Shown here piece by piece: positions 1-9,970 of a stretch of DNA of 64,000 bases. The notes under the pieces are model-generated. The model was given only the letters and a program-made list of their open reading frames with translations, was not told the DNA's origin and made no database searches. Position numbers and translations under genes: made by a program. The DNA is from Mesodorylaimus sp. YZB2_4 (taxonomy: Eukaryota; Nematoda; Enoplea; Dorylaimida; Dorylaimidae), in contig JASANH010001643.1 in assembly GCA_030248295.1 (NCBI GenBank), positions 1-64,000 on the forward strand. The letters run 5' to 3'. The stretch's first letter is position 1. Each line of letters opens with the position of its first letter.

Positions 1-2101
1 AGGCCTCGAGCGAATGCTGCTTGTTTGTAGGTATCATAAACAAGACCGTCTACTGTGCGCAAATTCTCGAAAGACGTCGCACCAGGAACGTTAAGCAGCA
101 GCAGTCGTAGATGATATTGTTCCACTTGCTTAGGCGAGACAGTAGCGACTCGAGCCAAAACGTTTTCATCAACGCCATCGACCAAACTATTCCGGCGTTT
201 TCTCCATGTTGCACTTCCATCGACCCAAACATGTCGAGATGGAATATCCGCGTAAAGGTGTTGTCTGGCGTCGGGGAATTCTCGATTCAATTGGAACCAA
301 GCCGTTAGCTTCGTATTCTTGGTCGCTGCTCGACGTTCAGCTTCATCTTCTGCGCCGTCTTGGAAAAATATGGTTTGTCCATTTTCTAAGTGCACAGGCA
401 ATTGAACGATCGTATGGGACTTGTCGTGCAGCGGATTTTCCATCAAACGCCAAGTCGCTTCGGGTGGGGTGATGCAACGCGTGTCGACGAATTGCTTGAT
501 TTCATCCAACCCCAACTGCCCTCCTTCGTTTTCCACTAATCCAGCTCTGGCTCGATCGTGACCTTTCATAAAATATTTGCATAAATACTTGACAGCCGTG
601 ATCGTGTGGCACATTTCCATGTTAATATGGGCGTTAAACGTTTTGATAAGGTATGGATTGTACGGAACGACCATACCATTGTGCACGCGACAACCATTGG
701 CTAGCCGATGATCTTCATGCCGATTGTCTCGTCGCCGATATTTGGGATAGCTGTCGCCAGTGATGTCTGTGGTTTCCTTTAAAAAACCCATTTTTTCAGG
801 CCTACTTTAAAAGGAGGAAATGAAAACAGAAATTATCATAAGAAAAAGGATTTTACCTGAAACGGCTTGGGAAATCGTTTTTTGCATACGTCATTTTCCA
901 TGCATGGGCACATGGGATTGTGATCTCGGCATATTGGCTCGCAACTCACAGAATGTATGCCGCAAGGACCGTGAATATTGTTCCGTTTGATGATTTCGTA
1001 CAAATCGGCATCTGCTCCTCGATCGGGTAGTTCAGCGCAAATGACACGATCGACATCATCGCCATTGACCAAGTGGTCTTCAAAGTCCATCCAAAACAAT
1101 GAATGCACGTGTGGTAAGCCTAGGAAAAAAGGGAGCGACTGTAAGAAAAAATTAGGCTAGAAAACATAGAAACTGGCATTTGCCTCGTTTTTGGAACTCG
1201 ATGACGTAGACATGTGCGATGACTTTGCCCAAAATGTGCTCCTTCGTCATAAGGTGCATGAAGTAATGCACCTTTAGCATGAAAACCCGAGCGGCCATGT
1301 CTGGACGATCAGACGAATCCTAGAACAAAGATTAGAATTAAGAAGCTTCTGTAAAATGTGATAGCGGAAAATTTCACAGTTAACCTGATACTCTTCCAGT
1401 ATGTCCACTATTTCGGGCCACTTCGGATTGCACGTAAATGTAACGAAATAAACGGGCCGGCCGAATCGTCTAACAATTGTCATCGCGTCCAAATACTTGA
1501 GCTGCATATACCGTGGGCCGCCAGTGAACGTCGCTGGCAGAATCACCAAATCCCCTGGTCGCAAATTTCGATGGTCTGCGGCATTGGCCAAATAATCAAT
1601 GAGCCCTTGATAGCTTTCTGCGCGCACCTGCTTCTGATTTTTCCTCAAATACGACAGCCGTTCACCTTCGACGCGACAGTATGCATGGACCAGATACTGT
1701 TGAAATAATTTGCCCGCATGATGAATTGGATTAAAATTGACTCGGACTCCATCGGTCAGACTGAATGAGCCACGAACACTGATTCGACTTGAATAGAATT
1801 GCAGAGGCGTTGGTGGTTTTACAGCTGCAAAATAAACGCACAAGTAACAGATCGAACCAGAGTCGATTCTACACCACAAAGTTTGCACAAACAGCTTACC
1901 TGCAACGGCGTTTGGAGCATTGACACACCAACCAGAATCACCATGTGGAAACAATAATGGGAAAACCATCGGATCGATGTGGCGACTGGTAGAACTGATT
2001 CGAACGCATCCACGCTCACCAATCGGATGAACAGCCAAATAGAGATCAGTAATTTGTCCGTCGCGACTATCGACCAGAAACATGCATTCTTTGTTCGTGA
2101 C
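1..2101 (-). CDS. Helitron protein, central and Rep (HUH nuclease) part, runs off the left edge
   Basis: Exons, minus strand: 1899-2101, 1385-1824, 1184-1319, 857-1119 and 776 to beyond base 1. The Helitron_like_N core is clear: HIDPMVFPLLFPHG, AGKLFQQYLVHAY, LPATFTGGPRYM, YFVTFTCNPKWPEI and DRPDMAARVFMLK. The Rep nuclease signature is RGLPHVHSLF (HUH = HVH). The later YLCKYFMKGHD holds the paired tyrosines, after NPYLIKTFNAHINMEMC. The final 258 codons to the edge have no stop. The intron between exons 1184-1319 and 857-1119 uses a GC donor; only that junction restores the RGLPH motif. Family knowledge: Rep nicks and joins single-stranded DNA, and a helicase domain should follow outside the window. 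Confidence 0.88.
1120..1183 (-). other. GC-AG intron in the Helitron Rep gene
   Basis: Donor is GCAAAT after ...AAACGAG, acceptor is CCTAG before GCTTACCAC. Joining there gives KRGLPHVH, the conserved HUH strand. A GT donor at the same place does not exist. Confidence 0.75.
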
Positions 2102-2150
2102 CAAAAAGCTTAAAGGATTGGACTTGGTGTTAGATTTTGCTTGTCTTTTA

Positions 2151-3840
2151 GATTTTCAAACGGCTCTTGTCGTTGCGTTTCGACTTTTGATGGATCCACA
2201 AAAGGGTTGGTCAATGTGAACAACAAGCACTTGGTCGAGTACACCCTACTCTCGTTATACATGCGGTTCTACCAACGAGATGGAATGCCATTAGTGGCTT
2301 TTCATGAAGGCCTGAAAGAGCAGAACGCGTAAGTGGCCTGTTTACACTTTAGACTATTTGTTATCTCTCTGACTTGTTTTAGAGAATGGGGATATGAGAC
2401 CGTCCCGTACAATATTTTGTATCGCGCGTGGACAGGATTCAGCGAAATCCTCACCTATGACGAAAGTGCTGGATTCTGCTGCACTAAATGCGGACAGTAA
2501 GTACTTTATCGTAATAAAGCGGGAAAGCGTTGATGAGGTTTTTTTAAAGGTATCCGGAAGTAATTGTTCTCGATGGAACGGCCTTGGCGTGCAGGCGGGA
2601 CTTACTACCGAAGCAAAATAGCACATCCGACGTTAACCAGCCTCTTCTGGAAGGCATCCCCCACGGGAAACGAACTTTAGTGATTAAAGAAAAAACTAGG
2701 TGCGTCTGAACCATTGTCTGTCAGACAATAGTTCTTCCACTGACATAGGACATTTTTTCAGGAAACTTCTGCGGCGATTCGCTGTACCCCAACAGAACAA
2801 GGAAAAAGAATTGACATTGGAAGAAGTTGGACAGTTGCTGCAGCGCATCGACACCGAGTTACCAGGTTCTGGATTACAGCGCCTAGTTCATCGTTTGTCA
2901 ATGGAAGGTCGAGAAATATCAGCTCCAAATCAGTATCGCTTACTGCTTCGCGAACTTAGCAAAAACACCCCAGTTTGCGGTTTTCTTCAGTTTGGCAACT
3001 TGGCGGAAGCGTTTTCTGCGTTGGAGGACGTCGCCAATGGTCGGGTAGATATTGGTGCGGACAGCGAAGTGTTGGGGAGGATGCGGGTGGGGTTTCCAGG
3101 CCTGTTGGAGTGTCTGTACCAAATACGATCGAGTACGTCCTGCGGTCAAGAACACAGTCTTCCAGAGGACGTGCGCGATGTCGTGAAGATGCTAACAGAA
3201 AAACTGCGGTGTCAGGTCGCTTTATACGCCCAGAGGAACAGTAACGATTATCGCCCTCATCATTCAGGTGAGAATGGTCTTGAATTTTTCCGAACTGGCC
3301 AGTCGTTCGCGGTCAAGGTGACAGTGAGGTGAGGACAGTGAGGAGCGGGCTTCCAGGGAAGAATCAGATAGTTGCACAAAATACAAGCATGGACACAAAG
3401 TACTAGGACCAGGAGTTGTGCTTTATCTGTGTCCTCATGGTGTTTGCTACGGTTTTTCTGTTATGGATAGTTATGAGAGCCCTCGGATGCCTTTCCAAAC
3501 ATTTGTTTCAAGATTTATCCCGTCTAACGTGATTTATGACAATGCCTGCAAGCTCCATGTGTACTCCTTGCGCCGGGAACCCTTTTTGTTCGCTAAAACT
3601 CGTTTTTTCGTGGATAGATTTCACTGGAACAATCACAATGCTTGTGCTATTGGTTATGACTTGAACCGTTATATCTCTGATTCTGTTGTTTCTACTGTCA
3701 ACTCGCAAGTCAACGAACAGTTGAATTCGTGCCTGAAAAATCTGAGACGGTCGCTGTCATACATGTCCTATCAAAAATTTATGAAGAGTTTGAAAATGTT
3801 TATTTATTTTTGGAACACGCGCAGGATCTGTAACCTTTGA
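2151..3840 (+). CDS. KDZ-superfamily-like (HMGXB3-like) transposase, 5' end missing
   Basis: Exons: about 2151-2328, 2383-2496, 2550-2699, 2762-3267 and 3368-3840, phases consistent, about 473 residues. Order of conserved blocks: a CRC cluster with GLVNVNNKHLVEYTLL; FCCTKCGQYPEVIVLDGTAL; and near the C terminus LCPHGVCYGFSVMDS, SNVIYDNACKLHVYSLRREP, FFVDRFHWNNH, NSQVNEQLNSCLKNLRRSLS. These match from memory the Kyakuja-Dileera-Zisupton-type transposases and the related domain of HMGXB3. The aspartates in LDGTAL and IYDNAC and the glutamate in NEQ are candidate catalytic residues (inference). No ATG lies upstream in frame before a stop at 2111, so the first exon is lost or unseen. AATAAA follows at 3842. 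Confidence 0.62.
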
Positions 3841-3841
3841 G

Positions 3842-3847
3842 AATAAA
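3842..3847 (+). terminator. Poly(A) signal AATAAA of the transposase gene
   Basis: AATAAA begins 2 bp after the TGA stop of the plus-strand transposase, inside the 40 bp separating it from the stop of the convergent gene. The two transcripts must overlap or nearly abut. Confidence 0.5.
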
Positions 3848-3880
3848 AATTTAAGACAACATTGACAAACACGAAAACAA

Positions 3881-6827
3881 TCAATGTCTGAATGGATTTC
3901 TACATTCCCTACAAACGACTGCAGCCGCTGACCCAACACAGTCCTTGTGGAACCATCCCTCCTCGCAATTATTACAACCAACCCATTCAATAAGATTCTC
4001 AGACACAATTTTTCGAGGATCTTCCAAGTAGCAACAATTCACATTCAGAGTGAGCGTGTCTGAATGACATTTGCCAATACTTTCACTAGGAAACTGAGAG
4101 AGGACCCCTGTGCTCAAGATGTAGCGAACATGCTCCCTGATTACGCTTTGGTTATACCGTTTGGTTTCTGGACGAATTCCAGTCCAGGAAGTGCCTAGCA
4201 TCGATTTTCCAGCTTCCCCGCCACACTTCAAGATGCTCGGCGAAAGAAGACCACGAACCCGGTTGAATTGAGACTTTGCCAAGGTCAAAATGCGATCGAC
4301 CTCGTCGTCAGCGAGCTGACCATCTGACTGCGACCCTGCTGGTTCTGCCAATCTTTTTCGCTTTGCTGCTCCGACAACAACCCCTGAAATCAAAACTAGT
4401 CTGAAAATGCAGTCTGATATCATACACAAGGTGTAAACATACTTGCATCACCAGCATTTGTGACTTCTGCCAATATTTTTCCATTTGAGTCGTTCGTTCG
4501 CGCTTCATGCTCTACGGGACGTTTAAGACCAGGCGCCTCCACATCGCTAGAAACTTGCGCTGAAAAGCAAGCGACATAGAAGGGATGAGGAGGGAATCAT
4601 TGGCACTGTCTTACCATGTCTTCGCTCTCGTTGAAGAGGCCATCCTTCGTGTACACGCCCACCGTGACGAGCATGCTGTTCGCGTATTAGAATACGCCGA
4701 TTTTGGCCAGGTGCTTCCGCGACTCCAGGCGGACGTACTTGTTGATTTCCTAGATCGCCTTCGTCGAATTGTTCTACGACGCCAGCAGTTGAATCTTCTT
4801 CACGCTGTACCTGTAACGAGGATGGCGAGGGGTGAGCACTTACGAGACCTACGCCTAAGCGAGACTTACGTGTCTCATATCTTCTCCACCAGCTAGTCGT
4901 CGAGGCGTTGATTGCAGGGCACATACAGGGCCGACACGACGTTCAGCTTGTACGATGCTTGGTCGTCGGACAACTTGGCCATCTACCTGGCCAGCTTGTC
5001 GGGCAAGGCCGGGCGCCTCCACATAGCCAAAACCGCTCACTGAAAATCAAGCAACAGTTGCCAAACATTTGGACCCATTGATTGATCTCTCAAAAGCTTA
5101 CAAATGCCATGAACTTCCATGCTTTCATCAACAATTGAACGCGGTTCGACCACAATAGGTGGCATGTTTTCATCAGAAGTTGGAGCAGCAACTGTATCGG
5201 AGGGTGGTAGCGTGTTAATTCCTGTAAGAAAAGAAATGTTGCATGTTGCATGCCGCAGGAAACTAGCTTACCCTGGCAAGATAAACTGGGGCGAGGAACA
5301 GGGGACGAAGACAGGGCGGCGGCAATCGCTGGTGGCAAAGGCGATGATATTTCCAGATTTGGATCCGGGCTTCTGACGATCAAATCGTGGTGGGGTCGAC
5401 AAACTTCTTCGTCAGATGACGAAGATTCTGCTTCCCTTTGGTTTTGTCGGTCTGGTTGGCCTGCAAAAGGTCGTTGAGACCGATCGTCTGGGCAAATTTC
5501 TAGAAATCAGATTATTACACAAGGACATAGAAGTATGGCAACATACATTGGGATTACCTTGACCAGCCGACAAGCATTCAACAAAATTTGCAACCGATGA
5601 GGTACTCAAGACTGGATTTGATTCTAACGCAACACGGCGACAGAATCCACAGTTGCAATTCGGACAGAAACTAAAAGTAAAAACTTTAACTTCTTTTTTA
5701 TTAAAGATTCCACACTTACTGTTCTTGACGTAGCCCACTGTTGGGATCAGAATTTTCATGCCTTCTGGCCGCAGGTGCCACAGATGAGACCAAAGAAACT
5801 GAAATGAAGATATTATGAGAACGTCAAGAGACGAATGATTACACGTTTACATACTCATATCCGGTGGTGGTTCCTTCGTCTTCAAGACATCGTAGCAATT
5901 TAGCTTCGCGAAGATGAAGCGGATAATAAATCGCAGCATTGCCGACATGTTCTCTGTACCATGAGGTGAATCAAACCAAAGACCCTATTTTTTCGAGACT
6001 CGTGCTTACCAAAGCGCTTTCCAAAACCAATGCCAGTAGACGGGAAATTCTCACGGCAAGACGGATTGCCGTAGTCGATGTCTGGTGGCCAAAAGTCGGG
6101 CTTCCGTGCATTTCCAAAAAGAACTCTTCGGCCGTTGAATAGACCAGACAGTATGCTTCGCAGGTACTTTTCCAGATCTTCTTTGTTCGAATAACTGTCT
6201 AACGAGTCATTTTTAGGTCTCGGAATCCATTCGCATACAGGTTCATCGAGATCGTTTGAATTCAGGACCTGAAATTCCGAAATGCGTTTTTGAGAAAATC
6301 TGCCCCGATTACGCAACATTAGAGATTCAGAAGAGTTGACTTACATCGTCATCCTCCCAGTCCGGCATATTCTTGATTGCGTCCCGCAGGTAACATTTCT
6401 TCGCTGCCTTACGAAGCAAAGGTTTTCCAACCATACGTACACGGCCTCTTGATGTGGCATAAACGACCATCATTTGAAGTGGAAACCCATTGGGCCCAGA
6501 CTTCCCATGATACTCGCGGACAAGTCTCGACGCCTTCGCGATGATCCCCTCGATGCAAGAAGGCCGATTTTTTTCCAAGAATGTTCCTGAAATGGTGACA
6601 CCTTACGATTAGTACATTGTCTCTTTCTGTCAATGGAAACTGTCAAAAGCAGAGAACGACAGTATACATGCTCGACGCAGAATAGAATATGAATGTACAA
6701 AACAATAAACCAGTAAAAGGAATAAATTACGCAAAACATTACTTTTTTTTCTTGTGTCGTTTCTTTCTTGCAAATCGCCACCTTCGTTTAAATCGTTCTG
6801 ATCGCTAACAACTCCAGCGTTTTCCAT
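3881..6827 (-). CDS. Unrecognised 736-residue protein with a C-terminal PHD-like finger, carried by the nested element
   Basis: Twelve exons: 6743-6827, 6345-6586, 6010-6268, 5855-5953, 5720-5798, 5558-5670, 5272-5499, 5102-5221, 4870-5039, 4615-4810, 4443-4559, 3881-4383. Total 2211 nt, no stop, all phases agree. ATG at 6827. Visible parts: a basic middle region with WPPDIDYGNPS; a cysteine cluster HFCPNCNCGFCRR; a Pro/Ser-rich stretch with SSSSDEEV; a Gln/Arg/Gly-rich block (exons 9-10); KRKR just after; and a C-terminal finger NCCYLE...WVGCNNCEEGWFHKDC...CREC, which resembles a PHD finger although the first zinc pair is atypical. I know no family for the rest. Being convergent with the transposase and intact, it may be an accessory or targeting factor (inference). 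Confidence 0.72.
4548..5055 (-). repeat. About 40-bp direct repeats flanking exons 9-10 of the 736-residue gene
   Basis: The acceptor and start of exon 9 (around 5010-5055) and of exon 11 (around 4548-4590) are near copies: both run from an intron end of the form TTGMTTTTCAG into GTGGAGGCGCC, coding VEAPGL in each exon. The block between contains exons 9 and 10 and could have been inserted or duplicated as a unit. Confidence 0.6.
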
Positions 6828-7025
6828 TTCGGCGGATAATGTCGTAACCTTGTGCGTGAATATACTGTAAATAAAATAAAAATGCCAATGGCCAAATAAA
6901 AATCCCAATATAATGAAAATAAAAATGCCAATGGACTGCGAATGGAATCGATAGAATCAGGCTGACCTGCCAAATCGGTCGTAAACGCAGCACTGCAGCA
7001 GGGTCTTCCGTAGCTGCCTATAACA

Positions 7026-7120
7026 TGGCACAGCTACCCCTTCGGAGCCCGTCAAAACTATGGCACCGAACCCCTTCGGAGCCCGCCTACTATATAGGCA
7101 CAGCACCCCCTTCGGAGCCC
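7026..7120 (+). repeat. Subterminal tandem motif, three copies, at the right end of the nested element
   Basis: Three copies of a 25-bp motif (core CCCCTTCGGAGCCCG, preceded by GGCACNGN) start at about 7026, 7061 and 7096, separated by unrelated 10-11-bp spacers. A truncated GGC follows the last spacer near the Helitron junction. Regular subterminal motifs are typical transposase-binding sites; the role here is inference. Confidence 0.7.
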
Positions 7121-7142
7121 GCGGATTTGATGGCTCACTATA

Positions 7143-8427
7143 CCTGGATGGGGGCGTTGTATCTGCGCAGATCGGCGTTGCGTGGATTGCGAATCAGTCG
7201 TAATTCGTACTGTGCGGGATCGGCGCCTTCTTGACGGGCCGCAGCTCGACTATCTTCAGCAGCAGCAAGCAAATTTCTATATTGTTCGATGTACGGATTG
7301 ACACGGCGCATTTCTAGATCGACCATGCGCATTATTCCTACGTGGCAATCTTGGTTCTGTCGAACATGCATTCGATATCGAATGGCGGCATCCGAGTCGT
7401 AAATGTATATTTGGCCATAAGAGGGAGGCGCACCATTATGATCCGGGTCATTCTGAAAGCACAGGACGAAATGTCAGCTTATAAAGAAAAAGCAAAAGCG
7501 CATGCGCGCAGCAAATAGAAAATGCAGTACATCTACTACCAACGTGCATATCAGTGATTCTAATCCAAGCATTGTGCAAAGCTTAGCATGGTACACATTG
7601 GAATGAGACATGATACTGTACCCTTTGATCAGCTTCGGTAACTCATTGATGAATATAAAGAAAAAGCAAAAGCGCATGCGCACAGCAAATAGAAATGCAG
7701 TACATCATAACTCATTTATGGCCCGTGGTAGTTTAGCTGAAATATTTAAACAGAACTCAGGTAAATTCACTATACTTTCTACAATTTTTTAAGTCCCTAA
7801 TAAAACGCACAATTAAAGAAAACTTACCCTGACTAACGCCGATGTAGCCAAATGGTACACTTCGCCGCTAATCTTGAAACAATACGGGCCTCGACCTGGC
7901 GGCTGGCTTTCGATTCTCGCTCCAAAACTGGCGAAGGCGTGGGCGGTGTTGTATTGGCGAATAAATTCACGAAAGTTTTTGGATTCTTGAGAGTTGCCCG
8001 TCAACAATTCTTTGAGCGCTTCTGGATATTCGGACAGCGGCGGAGCCAAAGCCTTGCCCATGTGGCAACAATTGTGAATTAGCCGAGCGGGTTCTTCAAC
8101 GAAATGTAGGGCATCGCAGTGTTCGCAAACTACCGACATGGCATTAAAAATATTTTGAACGGCTTCTTGCGCGAATTCAGTTCCACTGACGGCGGCACGA
8201 AATCTTTCAGCCAATACATTTCTTTGATTTTGACGTCTCCGTCGACCACGTACAGCTTCTTCAGCTCGATTACGAATAGTCCCTTCTTGTTCTCGCATCC
8301 AATTTTCAGCTTCACGTACCTCGTCTGGATAAGGCGATTCCCCATTACGAATAGCCGCTTCTTGATCTCGCATCCAAACATCAGGTGCATCAGGTGACGA
8401 AAACCTACGACGTCGACGGGGCCACAT
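7143..8427 (-). CDS. Helitron protein, N-terminal part (two exons)
   Basis: Start ATG at 8427-8425 (MWPRRRRRF). Exon 1 is 7828-8427 and exon 2 about 7143-7452. Exon 1 has a duplicated motif (WMRDQEAAIRN, then WMREQEGTIRN) and then the Helitron N-terminal zinc-binding pattern CEHCDALHF followed by CCHMGK and FASFGARI..PPGRGPYCF. Exon 2 continues with the typical YGQIYIYD, NPYIEQY and RRYNAPIQ. After CAG the sequence reads GTATAG, a stop in frame unless used as a splice donor. At this point the coding sequence is cut by the nested element. The intervening intron (7453-7827) holds two 50-bp direct repeats. Confidence 0.85.
7482..7712 (+). repeat. Direct repeat pair in a Helitron intron
   Basis: Two about 50-bp copies (about 7482-7533 and 7657-7708) both read ATAAAGAAAAAGCAAAAGCG then CATGCGC.CAGCAAATAGAAA and GCAGTACATC, differing at only a few positions. 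They sit inside the 375-bp intron between the first two Helitron exons. Confidence 0.75.
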
Positions 8428-9675
8428 GACTGTAACAATGTTTCTTTGACTTCTTTCTACGAAAATTTCTATAATATCTAAATAATACCTACATAAATAG
8501 AACGCAGAGTGCAGCGGAAACGCAAAGAGGCACCTATCTAGACAGAGGCCATTCACCCTTATTAGACTCGAACTCAAAACGCTATGACTTTACAGTACAC
8601 TGCAGGCCCCCCAAACGACCGCGCCCCATAGCGATAACTTTCCATTTATCGATTATCGATTATCTAACGATCGGATTGGAAATTAAACAAAAAATTGATA
8701 CTGTCTTATAGAGCTCGAAATTCTCTACAAACTTCGTGTTGACCAAAATGCGCCTTACCGCTGAAAATTTCGAGATAATCCACTCGGAACGTTTTGCTGT
8801 GTTGAAGGAGTCCGAACGTTTGGCTTTTAGTATTATAGATGCAGCCGGTCTACATACAATCGTTGGCCAAGAAGTTGATTGAAAGCAGCGCACAGTGTCA
8901 CCAAAGATCATCAAGCTGCGGCGGCAGAAGGATTGTAATACGAACTTAGGGTATAGTAATGCTGGGGGCAGTACGAACTTTATAGTCGGATGCCAGCTAT
9001 AGTTCGTACCGGTACCCAGTAATATTTTCGCGGTAGACACGTATTCTCGTCAGTGCATTGCTGTAGACCTGCCAACCTGCCACGCGATCAGGGCAGACCC
9101 AGAATAAAAGTAGAGGCGACCGTTTAACAGTGCGGTCCACAAAAAACACTAAAAAGCGGGTTAGTTTTAATGCCTATCAAGAACTCAGGATCAAGGATTG
9201 TTCAATATCTCTTCATACGTTTCTACGGTCACACTGCACGATCAGACAGTGGTGACTGCATAGTAACGATCCACCGTCGCTAGTCTTCTGATGTACAACC
9301 TAAAAGCTGACGATCTCACAAAAGTCTGGATAACAGCAAGGAGCCGTTTTGCCTACAGCTGGCCAAGCAGTCAGACCTTATAAGAGCTATGCGGGGTCCA
9401 GCGCACATAGCAGAGTCCCAAGTTCAAGTTCAAGTTCAAGTTCAAGCTTTACTGCGGCCCAAAGCATCAAGAGCGCACTTACGGGCAGACACAAACTGGA
9501 TAAAAAAAGAGAATCATGCGTTAAAAGTCATCAAACGAACAGTCGAATTAAAATTGCTGAGAGAAGAAAAAACAACATCCTCAGGTAACGAATTCCAGAA
9601 AGACATAATCGAATATTCGAAAGACTGCGTAAAAGAAACAGTACGATGTTTCGGTAAAACCAAATGATGACTGCC
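8428..9675. other. Helitron upstream region and unassigned sequence
   Basis: No convincing gene. 8640-8680 has repeated ATCGATT units. A 44-codon plus-strand frame at 8748-8882 (with IIDAAGLHTIVGQEVD) reads protein-like but has no recognisable family and may be an exon relic. 9420-9446 is an AAGTTC hexamer microsatellite inside a 92-codon open frame of no recognised family. The true Helitron 5' end should lie just beyond 8427, but I could not identify it. Confidence 0.4.
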
Positions 9676-9970
9676 AGTGTCCCTCTGCGTGTAGGAGTAC
9701 CTCTACCCGAGGGCATTCTGGACAGGGCACCGACTTCCTCGGAAGATGGCGGGTAAGCTTTGAGACTGTCTCCTCGTTTGGCTTCCCTCTCCTTACTCGG
9801 AGCACCTCGACCCGAGTGAGTAACCCACGGCCTGGTGTGCAAGGAAGGCGAGGGTTTAGGTTCGCAAACCGACCTCTATCACCAGGGATCGAACCCGGGA
9901 CGAGTCTAGCCACTCGCCACCAATCAATACGGAGAGACGAATGCTTAATCCCTGCACCACTGTGGCCGTG
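9676..9970 (-). mobile_element. tRNA-derived SINE, family A
   Basis: On the minus strand it starts near 9970 with a tRNA-like head: CACAGTGGTGCAGGG (A box region), GCATTCGTCTCTCCG, then the B box CCCGGGTTCGATCCCTGG. A non-tRNA body follows, with GGTCGGTTTGCGAACC, GAGGAAGTCGGTG and GCAGAGGGACA. The same order occurs in the plus-strand copy at 13542-13942 and more diverged at 36262-36540. Confidence 0.8.

Larger units (their letters stand above)
2102..7142. mobile_element. Two-gene DNA transposon (KDZ/HMGXB3-like) inserted in the Helitron
   Basis: About 5.04 kb between the two Helitron blocks. It carries a plus-strand transposase-like gene (about 2151-3840) and a minus-strand 12-exon gene (3881-6827), tail to tail with 40 bp between their stop codons. 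The right end has three 35-bp-spaced copies of a 25-bp motif (7026-7120). The left end lacks them and shows no matching terminal inverted repeat. GGT is shared by both Helitron junctions (CCAGGT left block, TTGGTC right block), so a 3-bp target duplication is possible but weak. The left end may be a deletion, because the transposase gene lacks an obvious start. Confidence 0.7.
1..8427 (-). mobile_element. Helitron, autonomous type, split by a nested element
   Basis: Rolling-circle (Helitron) transposon coding region on the minus strand, in two blocks: 7143-8427 (N-terminal) and 1-2101 (middle plus Rep). Placed end to end they give one continuous Helitron-like reading frame: the left block stops in the conserved stretch RRYNAPIQ and the right block resumes at VTNKECMFLVD. 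The 5 kb between carries two unrelated genes. The helicase half lies off the left edge, and I cannot place the 5'-TC or 3'-CTRR termini. Everything legible of the Rep core is intact, so the insertion may be what inactivated this copy. Confidence 0.88.

Noticed and set aside
4547..5040. Alternative genetic code (TAA/TAG as sense) to explain the protein-like second frame
   Set aside because: Neighbouring genes use normal stops, and the gene's own frame is open through the same exons.
2102..7142. Splicing of the nested element as one large intron (CAG|GTATAG donor)
   Set aside because: The last AG before the Helitron resumes leaves seven extra bases and shifts the frame, so clean removal is not supported.
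8130..8438. Open frames on both strands opposite the Helitron first exon
   Set aside because: They are out-of-frame shadows of the Helitron N-terminal coding sequence.
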